The notes: a model not told the origin generated them from the letters alone. A stretch of DNA of 64,000 bases from Micromonospora sp. PLK6-60 (GCF_019890675.1 NZ_JAIOAA010000006.1:310001-374000); one strand, 5' to 3'. Counted from the stretch's first letter, positions 8,147 to 16,305 are shown. Translations and numbers: made by a program.

Positions 8147-9277
8147 GTGCAGCCAGCCGGTCAGCTGCGATGGGAGGTCCGGGCCGACGTCGACGGCCGG
8201 GACGGCTCACCGGACGGGACGCCGGCCGGGCCCGCCGGCGAGCAGGACTGCGTGGTCACCGCGCTGAACCTGGGCTGGTGGCTGGCCGACGCGTTCCACA
8301 CCCTCCAGCACGGCTACCCCCTCGTGCCGGAGGAGGACGACGCGGACGCCACCCCGGCCGACGGGGCGGCCCGCAAGCTCAAGAACCTCAGTGGCATGCC
8401 GGTGGGCCGGCGCCTGCGCATGTACCTCGACGGGACCGACGTCGCCCTGGACCGGATCGCCGCCACCGTACGGGACCGCCGTCCCCGACCCTCGACGCAG
8501 GCCGCCCGCCTCCGGTTGGGCACGGTCGACAACCCGTCCGACCCGCAGGCCGAGGAGGTACTGGACGCCCTCGACGACCTGAACATGGAGGTGCTGCGCT
8601 GGACCATGGCGATCAACCACCGGGTCGGGCTGGCGTACCGGCTCGGCCGATCGCTGGCCGACACCGTCCGGCGCTGCCGGCGCGACCCGATCCCGCCCCG
8701 GTTCGACGGCCGGGCGGTGCAGCTCTGCCGCTGGCTGGAGGCGCTGGCCAGCGTGCTGCCCCGCTACGCCGCCGAGGTGGTACGCGGCTCCCTGCTGGCC
8801 TGGACCCGGACGGTGCACCACTGGGGCACCGACGGCAGCGAGACCGGCGAGGTACGCCGCGTGCTCCGCGACCAGGGCGAGCTGTGGCGCGGCGTACTGA
8901 CCGGTGGCCTGGACCCGCGCGACCTGCTCGACGAGGAGGACTACGCGTGGGTGGCCCGGAAGCTGGTGGTCCGGGACCGCAACCTGATCGTGGCCACCAC
9001 CCGGGGGATCTTCCGTCCGGTCCTGCTGCCGCTGCTCGGCGTGCTGCTCGCGGTGGTGGCGGTCAGCGCCGTGGCGGCGAGCGGCTCCCCCGCCACCCGG
9101 GGCGCCATCGCCCTGGTGGGGCTGGGCGGCGGGCTGGCCGCGATCTGGCGCTCGGTCTCCCGGCCGGCGCTCGCCGCCGCCGGCCAGATCAACCGCCCGC
9201 TGCTCGACGGGCTGCTCGTGGTGCGGATGGTCCGCCGGCTGAACGAGCCGCTACGCCGACTCGAATCGGCCGACTGA
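8147..9277 (+). CDS. Protein of unknown function with C-terminal membrane hairpin
   Basis: A 376-residue protein I do not recognise. It starts at a GTG behind a strong GGAGGAG ribosome site. Residues 1-280 are soluble and largely helical, with a charged stretch (VPEEDDADATPAD) near residue 65 and several Arg-rich helices. Two hydrophobic segments (about 287-310, LLPLLGVLLAVVAVSAVA, and about 317-335) probably form a membrane hairpin, with a short basic tail. Its stop codon is two bases from the stop codon of the next gene on the opposite strand. An AT-richer stretch at 8070-8105 probably holds its promoter. Confidence 0.65.
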   Translation: MQPAGQLRWEVRADVDGRDGSPDGTPAGPAGEQDCVVTALNLGWWLADAFHTLQHGYPLVPEEDDADATPADGAARKLKNLSGMPVGRRLRMYLDGTDVALDRIAATVRDRRPRPSTQAARLRLGTVDNPSDPQAEEVLDALDDLNMEVLRWTMAINHRVGLAYRLGRSLADTVRRCRRDPIPPRFDGRAVQLCRWLEALASVLPRYAAEVVRGSLLAWTRTVHHWGTDGSETGEVRRVLRDQGELWRGVLTGGLDPRDLLDEEDYAWVARKLVVRDRNLIVATTRGIFRPVLLPLLGVLLAVVAVSAVAASGSPATRGAIALVGLGGGLAAIWRSVSRPALAAAGQINRPLLDGLLVVRMVRRLNEPLRRLESAD

Positions 9278-9279
9278 GC

Positions 9280-9846
9280 TCAACGGTCTCGGCGGAGATA
9301 AGCCTCGGCGCGTCGGGCGTCGCGGGTCATCAACACCGCCGCCGCGCCGAAGCAGGCGAACGCCGCCAGGAACGTGCCGAGCATGAACCAACTGAAGGCC
9401 GAGAGCGCCTGCCCGGCCAGCATGAGCAGCAGGCAGCCCAGCAGCCCGGGATACCAGCGGGCGGCCACCATCTGCTCCGCGGTGTGCCGCAGCAGCACCG
9501 GATCCTCGCCGGCCGCCGGTGTGCCCCGCCGCACCTGCCGGGTCAGCTCGCGGCGCCGGGACCACGGCAGCGCCCAGAGCCGCGACCTGCGATTGGCCTT
9601 GAGGAGGCCGCGCCGCCAGGCCCAGACGAAGACGCCGACCTCGGCGAGCAGCCCGACCACCATCAGGACCGGACCGGCGGTCTCCGCCCACGCCGGCGGG
9701 TCCTGGCTTCCCTTCACCAGGGCCGGCCCGCCGGTCAGCGCGAGCACGAGCACGAAGAGCGCCCCCGCGAGCACCCCTGCGCCGACCATCAACACCTGGA
9801 AGCGGAGCCGGCCGCGCCGGATCTCCGCCCGTTCCGACCCGTCCAT
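9280..9846 (-). CDS. Small membrane protein of unknown function (four predicted TM helices)
   Basis: A 188-residue protein, not recognised. Hydrophobic segments lie at about 16-38 (FQVLMVGAGVLAGALFVLVL), 54-75, 129-150 and 153-172, separated by basic cytoplasmic-looking loops (RRGLLKANRRSRLW and RRELTRQVRRG). No catalytic motif is visible. It converges with the unknown gene 8147-9277, leaving a two-base gap, and is downstream of the crotonase-fold gene on the same strand, separated from it by a copy of the GTTAAC repeat. Confidence 0.6.
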   Translation of the reverse strand: MDGSERAEIRRGRLRFQVLMVGAGVLAGALFVLVLALTGGPALVKGSQDPPAWAETAGPVLMVVGLLAEVGVFVWAWRRGLLKANRRSRLWALPWSRRRELTRQVRRGTPAAGEDPVLLRHTAEQMVAARWYPGLLGCLLLMLAGQALSAFSWFMLGTFLAAFACFGAAAVLMTRDARRAEAYLRRDR

Positions 9847-9900
9847 CGTGGACCCCCGTTCCCCGCTCCCGCCGTACCCCGTCGGGCGGGACGGTCAAAC

Positions 9901-9957
9901 GGTTAACAGGGGGCCCTTCCTATACAGAATGCGTTAACAAGGTGCCCTTCCTTACCG
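9901..9957. repeat. Interspersed repeat copy 3
   Basis: Two diverged units, GTTAACAGGGGGCCCTTCC and GTTAACAAGGTGCCCTTCC, separated by a TATACAGAATGC spacer matching the spacing in copy 1. The TTACC end of the second unit supplies, on the minus strand, the TAA stop codon of the enoyl-CoA hydratase-family gene. Confidence 0.85.
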
Positions 9958-10716
9958 CCCCGACGGTGCCCAGCGGAAGTTGGGCGGGCGGCGTTCGTTG
10001 GCCGCCGCGACGCCCTCGCGGGCCTCGCCGCTGTCCCGGACCTGCCGGTGCCACCAGGCGATCCGGTCGTCGCCGGCCCGGTCGTCCACGATCTCCTTCG
10101 CCGCGGCGACGCTGAGCTGCGACCGGGCCGCGATCGCCGCGGTCACCTCGCCGACCCGCCCGGCGAGCCGGTCCGCCGGCAGCAGCTCGTCGACCAGGCC
10201 GACCCGCAGCGCCCGGTCGGCGTCGATCAGCTCGCCGGTGAAGAGCAGGTACTTCGCGGCGGACGGCCCGACCAGCCGGGCCAGCCGCCGGGTGGTCGGC
10301 GCCGGATAGACCAACCCCAACCGCGCCGGGGGTACGCCGAACCGGGCCCCCTCGGCGGCGATCCGCAGGTCGCAGGCGACGGCGAGCTGGCAACCGCCGC
10401 CCACGCAGGCGCCCTCGATCGCGGCGACGGTCGGCTTGGCGAAACCGGCGAGCCGCTCCTCGGCGGTCACCGCGATGCTGGCGTCCCCGGCGTCCAGCAG
10501 CTCGTCCAGATCACCCAGGTCGGCCCCGGCGCAGAAGGTGCCGTTCGCGCCGGTGAGCACCAGCACCCGGACCGCCGGGTCGGCCTCCAGCCCGTCGAGC
10601 AGGGTGGGCAGCTGCCGCCACATCGCCGCGGTCATCGCGTTGCGCCGCGCCGGGTGGCGGATCGTCACGGTGGCCACCGGCCCGGTCACCTCGACGGTCA
10701 GCTCCGCGTCCGACAT
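9952..10716 (-). CDS. Enoyl-CoA hydratase/isomerase-family protein lacking both catalytic Glu
   Basis: A 254-residue crotonase-fold protein. The oxyanion-hole region RRNAM and the GANGTFCAGADL block are present, and AAIEGACVGGGCQLAVACD is clearly homologous to the active-site helix. Compared with rat mitochondrial hydratase, the first catalytic Glu (GGGCEL) is Gln here and the second (FGxPE) is Pro in FGVPPARLG. Simple hydratase activity is therefore doubtful; another crotonase-type reaction is more likely. The start ATG follows GGGGAGA. The stop codon lies inside the GTTAAC repeat. No fatty-acid or amino-acid degradation genes are adjacent, so the context gives no substrate. Confidence 0.85.
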   Translation of the reverse strand: MSDAELTVEVTGPVATVTIRHPARRNAMTAAMWRQLPTLLDGLEADPAVRVLVLTGANGTFCAGADLGDLDELLDAGDASIAVTAEERLAGFAKPTVAAIEGACVGGGCQLAVACDLRIAAEGARFGVPPARLGLVYPAPTTRRLARLVGPSAAKYLLFTGELIDADRALRVGLVDELLPADRLAGRVGEVTAAIAARSQLSVAAAKEIVDDRAGDDRIAWWHRQVRDSGEAREGVAAANERRPPNFRWAPSGR

Positions 10717-10757
10717 CTGCGTCTCCCCTGGTAGGCGGTCGCGCCGACCATAACGGC

Positions 10758-10800
10758 GCGGGCCCGACGCCCACCCGCGAGGGGTGGCCGCCGGGCCCGC
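10758..10800 (-). terminator. Hairpin after the M4 protease gene
   Basis: GCGGGCCCG at 10758 pairs with CGGGCCCGC at 10792, and an inner CCACCC/GGGGTGG pair extends the structure. It lies just past the protease stop codon. There is no U-tract, as is usual in this GC-rich group. Confidence 0.6.
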
Positions 10801-10815
10801 CGACATCGGGTCAGG

Positions 10816-13200
10816 TCAGGAGACGTTGACCGCGGTGTCGTCGACGACGAAGGAGGTCTGGAGCGAGGCGTCCTCCACGCCGGTGAACTTCAGCGTCACG
10901 GTCTGGCCGGCGTACGAGGCCAGCGAGAACGACCGCAGGGTGTAACCGCTGGCCTTGTTCAGGTTCGAGTACGTGGCCAGGGTCGCCAGCACCGTTCCGG
11001 ACGAGTTGAGCACCTGCACCCGCAGCGTGTCGTACGCCGTGGTGCTGGTCGTCTCGGCCGAGTCGATGTGCAGGTAGAAGCTGAAGTTGTACGAGGTGCA
11101 GCCGGCCGGCAGGCTGACCGCCTGGGCGAGCGTGTCGGTGCGGCTGGTGCCGTACCCGTTCAGCCAGGCCTTGTACGAGCCGGTGCGGGCCGGCTGGCTG
11201 GCCGAGCTGGTGATCACGCCCGAGCTGGCCGTCCACACCGTGTTGCCGGACTCGAAGCCGGGGTTGCCCAGCTTCTGGCCGGCGCCGGTGCAGCCACCGC
11301 CGGTGCCGTTGACCGTCAGCGTGTAGGTCGCCGTCCGGGTCACCGAGCCGGTGCCGGTGACGGTGACCGAGTAGGTGCCGGTCGGGGTGCTCGACGAGGT
11401 GGTGATGGTGAGGGTGGACGAGCCGCCGGCGGTCACCGACGCCGGGTTGAACGACGCCGACGCGCCGCTCGGCAGGCCCGAGGCCGACAGGGTGACGGTC
11501 TGCGCGCTGCCGCTGGTGACGGCGGTGCCGACCGTGGTGCTGACCGCGTTGCCCGCGGTCACCGACCCGGAGGTCGGGGAGAGCGAGACGGAGAAGTCGT
11601 TCCCGGTCGAGCAGGGCGCGTCGTTGCCGGCCACGTTCACCGCGGTCCAGGCCGCCTGGACGGCCTTGTACTCGGTGGAGCAGCTGCCGTACAGGTCGGT
11701 CGCGGCCCGCAGGGTGTACGCCCGGGCGGTGTTCGACGGGGTGGTGGTGTTGACGTACGAGGTGTTCGAGGTGAAGTACACGTCGAGCGCCCGGTACCAG
11801 ATCTTCTCGGCCTTGGCCCGGCCGATGCCGGTCACCGCCGGGGCGGAGCCGCAGACCGGCGAGGTGCCGTACGCGGTGGCGCCGGTGCCCTCGGCCAGGT
11901 TGAAGAAGAAGTGGTTGCCCACGCCGGAGGAGTAGTGCACGTCCTTGTTCTTGGTGCTGGTGGACCAGCAGCTGTCGGACGAGCCGTCCAGCGACGGGTT
12001 GTACATGTAGCGCAGCGGCGTACCGTTGCCGTTGATGTTGATCTTCTCACCGACCTGGTAGTCACCCGGGTCGCTCGGCGCGGCGGCGTAGAACTCCACC
12101 ATGTTGCCGAAGATGTCGCTGGTGGCCTCGTTCAGGCCGCCCGACTCGCCGGAGTAGACCAGGCCACTGAGCGCCTCGGTGACCCCGTGGCTCATCTCGT
12201 GGCCGGCCACGTCGAGCGAGACCAGCGGACGGGAGTTGCTGGACCCGTCGCCGTAGGTCATCTGGGAGCCGTCCCAGAAGGCGTTTACGTAGTTGTTGCC
12301 GTAGTGCACCCGGCTCGGCACGCCGTTGCCGTTGCCGAAGATGCCGTTGCGACCGTGCACGTTCTTGAAGTAGTCGAACGTCTTGGCCGCCCCGAAGTGG
12401 GCGTCGACCGCGGCGGACTGCCGGTTGGAGTTGGCGCCGGTGCCCCAGGTGTTGTCGGCGTCGGTGAAGGTGGTGCAGGTCGAGGTGCCGTTGTTCATGT
12501 CGCAGGTGCGGCCGTTGCCGTGCGACGGGTCGATCATCTGGTACGTGCTGCCCGACAGCGTGGTGTCGATGGTCACCGTGCCGGTGTAGATGCCGTTACC
12601 CGTGCCGGCGACCGTCTCGATCTCGTCGTACGAGCCGATCACCTTGCCGGTGACGGCGTCGGTGATCACGTGCAGCTTCGACGGGGTCTGCTTGTCGGAC
12701 TGCCAGCCGGTGGCGACGGTCTCCCAGGCCAACCGACCCTTGCCCGAACTGGCGTCGACGAAGAGCTCGGGGGTGCTTACGGCGGTGAGCGAGCCTTCGA
12801 ATGCCTTCCGGGTGGTCTCGGTGGCCGCCGCCGAGGTGACCTTGGGGGCGGTGGAGAGGGCGAGCGGGGCGACCAGGCCCACCGAGGTGCCGGCGTAGCT
12901 GCCGTTCGCGGCGGTGTGGATGACGAAGTCACCGCCGTAGACGCGCAGGCCGTGGTAGGTCCGGGAGTAGCGGGTGTGCGCGGCGCCGTTGGCGTCGACC
13001 TTGGTCCGCTGCGGCTGGTACGCCTCGCCGCTGGTGCCCTGCACGGCACCGGGGTTGCTGGCGAGGATGCCGGCGGCGCGAGCCGCCGGGGCGGGGGCGG
13101 GGGTGCCCGGGGTGGCCGCTTGCGCCGCGGGGGTGGCGACGCAGGTCAGCACGCCGCTGGTGAGCAGCGCAGCACTGACGGCGGCGAGGGGTCTTTTCAC
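10816..13200 (-). CDS. Secreted M4 (thermolysin-type) metalloprotease with C-terminal beta domains
   Basis: A 794-residue secreted zinc protease. A Sec signal peptide covers residues 1-29 (AALLTSGVLTCVATPAAQAA). An FTP/PepSY-type propeptide spans about 40-195 (RYSRTYHGLRVYGGDFVI). The M4 catalytic domain follows, with zinc motif HEMSH at 334-338, the third ligand in GGLNEATSD (Glu358), and the distal catalytic His in VHYSSGVGNHFF. After about residue 535 come a Thr/Ser-rich immunoglobulin-like domain (SLSPTSGSVTAG) and a carbohydrate/propeptide-like beta domain starting LGNPGFESG. Translation starts at GTG behind AGGAGGG. It is divergent from the emfourin-like lipoprotein gene. Role: extracellular protein degradation. 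Confidence 0.95.
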   Translation of the reverse strand: MKRPLAAVSAALLTSGVLTCVATPAAQAATPGTPAPAPAARAAGILASNPGAVQGTSGEAYQPQRTKVDANGAAHTRYSRTYHGLRVYGGDFVIHTAANGSYAGTSVGLVAPLALSTAPKVTSAAATETTRKAFEGSLTAVSTPELFVDASSGKGRLAWETVATGWQSDKQTPSKLHVITDAVTGKVIGSYDEIETVAGTGNGIYTGTVTIDTTLSGSTYQMIDPSHGNGRTCDMNNGTSTCTTFTDADNTWGTGANSNRQSAAVDAHFGAAKTFDYFKNVHGRNGIFGNGNGVPSRVHYGNNYVNAFWDGSQMTYGDGSSNSRPLVSLDVAGHEMSHGVTEALSGLVYSGESGGLNEATSDIFGNMVEFYAAAPSDPGDYQVGEKININGNGTPLRYMYNPSLDGSSDSCWSTSTKNKDVHYSSGVGNHFFFNLAEGTGATAYGTSPVCGSAPAVTGIGRAKAEKIWYRALDVYFTSNTSYVNTTTPSNTARAYTLRAATDLYGSCSTEYKAVQAAWTAVNVAGNDAPCSTGNDFSVSLSPTSGSVTAGNAVSTTVGTAVTSGSAQTVTLSASGLPSGASASFNPASVTAGGSSTLTITTSSSTPTGTYSVTVTGTGSVTRTATYTLTVNGTGGGCTGAGQKLGNPGFESGNTVWTASSGVITSSASQPARTGSYKAWLNGYGTSRTDTLAQAVSLPAGCTSYNFSFYLHIDSAETTSTTAYDTLRVQVLNSSGTVLATLATYSNLNKASGYTLRSFSLASYAGQTVTLKFTGVEDASLQTSFVVDDTAVNVS

Positions 13201-13243
13201 GTGCCCTCCTGACGGGGGAATGTGTGACGGGGGTAGTCACGCA

Positions 13244-13261
13244 TGTAGATATACTGATACA
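13244..13261. promoter_or_regulatory. AT-rich dyad in the protease/lipoprotein divergent promoter
   Basis: TGTAGATATACTGATACA is an AT-rich island in an otherwise GC-rich region, with TGTA...TACA symmetry. It sits 44 bases upstream of the protease start and 109 bases upstream of the lipoprotein start. It could contain overlapping -10 elements or a regulator site; this is inference from position and composition. Confidence 0.35.
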
Positions 13262-13369
13262 CCGTCGAAAAGAGAAGGGGGGAGACGCTGCGAGGCCGCG
13301 ACACTGTCCGTTCGGATGAGGTGGCCCAGTTGAGGGAACCGGGCGGCGCGGCGGCGCGTCTGACGAGGC

Positions 13370-13948
13370 ATGAGATCAACCACCGGGACCCTTGTCAAGA
13401 TCATCGCGGCATTGCTGCTCCTGACCGGTTGCTCAGCGGCCGACCCGGCCGGACCAGGAGCGTCGTCCGCGCCGTCGGGTACGGCGAGCACCCCGGGCGC
13501 CACGCCGGGGACGGCCGACCCGAGCGCGGGCGCCCCGGCCAGCCCCGCCGCCGGCCCGTCGGCCACCGCACAGCCGTCCGGCTCGGCCGCGGACCTGGCG
13601 GCCACCCGGGTGGTGCTGACCCGAACGGGCGGCTTCGCCGGGCGCGGCGACACCCTCACCGTCGAGCCGAACGGCGGGTGGACCAGCGTGGAGCGCGACG
13701 GGTCGCGGCGCACCGGCCAGGTCGACCCGACCGACCTCAACCGGCTGTGGGACCTGCTGGCCGCCCCGGGCCTCGCCACCGAGCCGGCGACGCCCCCCAC
13801 CGGCCCGGTGGACTGCGCGGACGCCTTCACCTACCAGCTCACCGTCGGGCCACGAGTGACCGCCTACGTCGACTGCCCGGACGCCGCCGGCCGGGCCGCG
13901 GCGACGGCGGCCGTGGTCGAACTGCTCGGCGAGGTCACCGGCTGGTGA
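13370..13948 (+). CDS. Lipoprotein with emfourin-like (M4 protease inhibitor-like) domain
   Basis: A 192-residue lipoprotein with lipobox LLTG-C21 and a Pro/Ala/Ser-rich linker to about residue 75. The C-terminal domain (about 79-190) begins VVLTRTGGFAGRGDTLTVE and contains DAFTYQLTV. These two signatures match my recollection of emfourin, the protealysin inhibitor of Serratia, and its family (RxGGFAG start and DxFxYxLTV strand). The helix LNRLWDLLAAPGL between them also fits. Cys149 and Cys169 could form a disulfide. It is divergent from an M4 protease gene, the genomic arrangement expected of an emfourin-type inhibitor. Inhibition is inferred; the homology should be confirmed by a profile search. 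Confidence 0.7.
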   Translation: MRSTTGTLVKIIAALLLLTGCSAADPAGPGASSAPSGTASTPGATPGTADPSAGAPASPAAGPSATAQPSGSAADLAATRVVLTRTGGFAGRGDTLTVEPNGGWTSVERDGSRRTGQVDPTDLNRLWDLLAAPGLATEPATPPTGPVDCADAFTYQLTVGPRVTAYVDCPDAAGRAAATAAVVELLGEVTGW

Positions 13949-13996
13949 GACGGGGCACTCCTTCCCGGCTGGTCGGCTGCGGCTTCGCGCGCCAGC

Positions 13997-14668
13997 ATGG
14001 TGGGCATGACTCGTGCACTCATCGCTCTGACCAGTCACCGTGAGCTCGGCAGCACCGGCCGGGAGACCGGCTTCTACGTCGGCGAGGCCGCCGAGCCGTG
14101 GGAGGTGTTCCGGGCCGCCGGCTGGGACGTCGACCTGGTCTCGGTGGCCGGCGGCCAGCCGCCGCTGGACGGCCGCGACGAGAACGACCGGACCCAGAAC
14201 GACTTCCTGGCCATGGCCGGCGTGGCGAGCACCGCGCGGGCCACGGACGTCGACCCGAGCGGGTACGACGTGATCGTGTTCGCCGGCGGCCACGGCACCA
14301 TGTGGGACTTTCCCGACAACCCCGACCTGACCCGGATCGCCGCCTCGATCTACGAGCGGGGCGGCGTGGTCTCGGCGGTCTGCCACGGGCCGTCGGCCCT
14401 GGTAAACCTCAAGCTCTCCGACGGCTCGCAGCTGATCGCCGGCAAGCGGGTCGCCGGCTTCACCAACGACGAGGAGGACGCCGTCGGGCTCAGCGCCGAG
14501 GTGCCGTTCCTGCTCGCCGACCGGCTCACCGAGGCCGGCGCCACGCACGTACCCGGGCCGAACTTCACCGAGCAGGTGGTGGTCGACGGGCGCCTGGTCA
14601 CCGGCCAGAACCCGCAGTCCGCCCGGGCCATGGCCGAGGCCGTCGTCAAGGCCGTCCAGGCCCGCTGA
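13997..14668 (+). CDS. DJ-1/PfpI-family protein (type 1 glutamine amidotransferase-like)
   Basis: A 223-residue DJ-1/PfpI superfamily protein, of the Hsp31/glyoxalase III-like branch. The nucleophile elbow is VVSAVCHGPSALVNL (Cys at about 133). The upstream FAGGHGTMWDFPD loop and a Glu in GEAAEPWEVF near the N-terminus complete the expected active site. Such proteins detoxify methylglyoxal or act as chaperones or deglycases. ATG at 13997 and at 14006 are both possible starts; the second (MTRALIALTS) gives a more typical N-terminus, and neither has a strong ribosome site. It stands alone between the lipoprotein gene and the histidine phosphatase. Confidence 0.85.
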   Translation: MVGMTRALIALTSHRELGSTGRETGFYVGEAAEPWEVFRAAGWDVDLVSVAGGQPPLDGRDENDRTQNDFLAMAGVASTARATDVDPSGYDVIVFAGGHGTMWDFPDNPDLTRIAASIYERGGVVSAVCHGPSALVNLKLSDGSQLIAGKRVAGFTNDEEDAVGLSAEVPFLLADRLTEAGATHVPGPNFTEQVVVDGRLVTGQNPQSARAMAEAVVKAVQAR

Positions 14669-14811
14669 CCACGCCCACGGCAGCCCGCCGGGCGCCCCTG
14701 CGCGGACGTCAGGGGCGGCAGGTGGGCGGCGGATTCGGCTCGCACACCGGCCGGTCACGACCCGTCGGATGACGGAACGTGACCGGCCGGCGGTCGGTTG
14801 CCGGCACCGTT

Positions 14812-14936
14812 GCTTCCCTTTGCTCTGCTTCAGCCACCGCAACACCCGCTGCGAGCAGCGGTTACGCCGACCGGCCGCCGCCGGCCGGCATAACGGCGAG
14901 TGACTGTTGCGGCCGGGGCAGCAGAGCAAAGGGAGC
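14812..14936. repeat. Nested palindromic element in the 14.7-15.0 kb gap
   Basis: The outer arms at 14812-14844 and 14905-14936 are reverse complements over GCTCCCTTTGCTCTGCT and CGCAACA, with a diverged middle. Inside lies a perfect hairpin, CCGCTGC-GA-GCAGCGG (14846-14861). The remaining loop is GC-rich with CCGGCCG repeats. It fills most of the 312-base gap between the DJ-1-like gene and the histidine phosphatase, and no gene fits here. It could be a strong convergent terminator, a structured RNA or a MITE-like repeat. Confidence 0.7.
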
Positions 14937-14980
14937 GCCGAAGCCCTTCTCCCCTCGGAGGGCACACGCGGGAAGCGGGC

Positions 14981-15595
14981 CTACACGAGGTAGTCGGCGG
15001 GCAGGCCGGTGGCGCGCAGCTCCGGCGGCAGGTGGGCCACGTCGTTGAGCGCGATCAGGTTCGGCGGCCCGCCCGAGCTGTACCGGATCACCGTCAGCCC
15101 GGCGTTGTGCAGGTTGATCCCCAGCCAGCGGGCCGGCGGGGCGTCCAGGGCGTGCCGCACCAGCCAGGCGATCAGGAAGCTGTGCGTGACCAGCAACTCG
15201 CGTACCTCGCCGTCGGCCGGCGCGGTGGCGAACCGGTCCACCGCCGCCGCGGTCACCCGCGGCCCGTCGACCCGCTCGGCCGCCGAGAAGCCGGCCAGCA
15301 TCCGGGCGTACGCGGGCGGCAGCCCCGCCGGATCGGTGTCGTGCGGCAGGTGGTCCCCGGCCAGCTCGGTGGCGTACGCCGGAACTCCCGGCAGTGACCG
15401 GGCGACCAGCGCGGCCGTCTCCGCGGCCCGGGGCAGCGGCCCATGGTGGACGGCCGTGAGCGGCACCCGGCGCAGCCGCTCGCCGAGCAGCTCGGCCTGG
15501 CGGCGCCCGCGCTCCGAGAGCCCGACCTGCGGCAACTCGGCCGCCGACCGGTCCTGCTCGCCGTGCCGAGCCAGGTAGAGCAGCCGGACGCCCAT
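14981..15595 (-). CDS. Histidine phosphatase family protein
   Basis: A 204-residue member of the histidine phosphatase (phosphoglycerate mutase-like) superfamily. The catalytic motif LARHGE is at residues 7-12. A supporting Arg lies in PLPRAAETA, and the second catalytic His is in LLVTHSFLIAWL near residue 150. The substrate cannot be named; such proteins include broad phosphatases and metabolite-repair enzymes. The ATG at 15595 is preceded by GAGGTGACC. It is convergent with the DJ-1-like gene across the palindromic element. Confidence 0.85.
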   Translation of the reverse strand: MGVRLLYLARHGEQDRSAAELPQVGLSERGRRQAELLGERLRRVPLTAVHHGPLPRAAETAALVARSLPGVPAYATELAGDHLPHDTDPAGLPPAYARMLAGFSAAERVDGPRVTAAAVDRFATAPADGEVRELLVTHSFLIAWLVRHALDAPPARWLGINLHNAGLTVIRYSSGGPPNLIALNDVAHLPPELRATGLPADYLV

Positions 15596-15659
15596 GGTCA
15601 CCTCATCGCGGTCGGGAGGCACGAGACTAACCCGCGCCTCCCGACCGGTCCCGCCCCGC

Positions 15660-16295
15660 TCAGTCCCGGCGCAGCGCCCGGCCGAAGGTGGCGGTGACCC
15701 AGGCCCAGCCGGCGGTCACCGCCACCCCGAAGGCGACCATCGCCACCGGGCCGGGCACCGCGATCAGCGCGGCCCAGGCCACCGCGAAGAACGCGCCGAC
15801 CGCCGCGCTCGCCACGGCCCACGGCCGGCCCTGCCGCGCCACCACGAACGTCGCGACGATCAGCGAGACGAAGGCGACCGCCGCCGCCAGGAAGTGCAGC
15901 CCACCGTGCCAGCTGATCTGCCCCGGGCCGCGGGGCGTGCCGGCGGGAAAGCCGTCGGCCGGGTCCGCGGCGAAGACACCGGCGGCCATCAGCCCGAGCC
16001 CCCAGAGCAGGAGCAGCCGCGGTACCCAGGTCGAGGCGACCGACCGGCGCAGGGCGAGCGCCGCACCGACGCAGAGCGCCCCGGTCACCAGGAAGGTGGC
16101 GATCTGGAGCCAGCCCAGCGTGCCGGTGCTCAGCATGCTGACCGGGTGCCGCCGGAAGTCGAAGCCGTCCCGGGTGAGGCCCTGCGCCAGGGCCGACACC
16201 ACGAAGACCGGGCCGGCGAGGACGCCGCCGGCCAGCCGCAGCCGGTCCCGGCCGACGGCCGGCCGCACCTCGGCGAGGGAGATCGTCGCGGACAT
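15660..16295 (-). CDS. DUF998-family membrane protein
   Basis: A 211-residue integral membrane protein with about six hydrophobic segments and no enzymatic motif. The SMLSTGTLGWLQIATFLVTG segment and ISWHGGLHFLAAAVAF are typical of DUF998 proteins, which are common in actinobacteria and uncharacterised. It begins ten bases after the stop of the VOC gene on the same strand, so the AraC regulator, VOC protein and this gene probably form one transcript. Function unknown. Confidence 0.8.
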   Translation of the reverse strand: MSATISLAEVRPAVGRDRLRLAGGVLAGPVFVVSALAQGLTRDGFDFRRHPVSMLSTGTLGWLQIATFLVTGALCVGAALALRRSVASTWVPRLLLLWGLGLMAAGVFAADPADGFPAGTPRGPGQISWHGGLHFLAAAVAFVSLIVATFVVARQGRPWAVASAAVGAFFAVAWAALIAVPGPVAMVAFGVAVTAGWAWVTATFGRALRRD

Positions 16296-16305
16296 CGCCG
16301 GCCCC

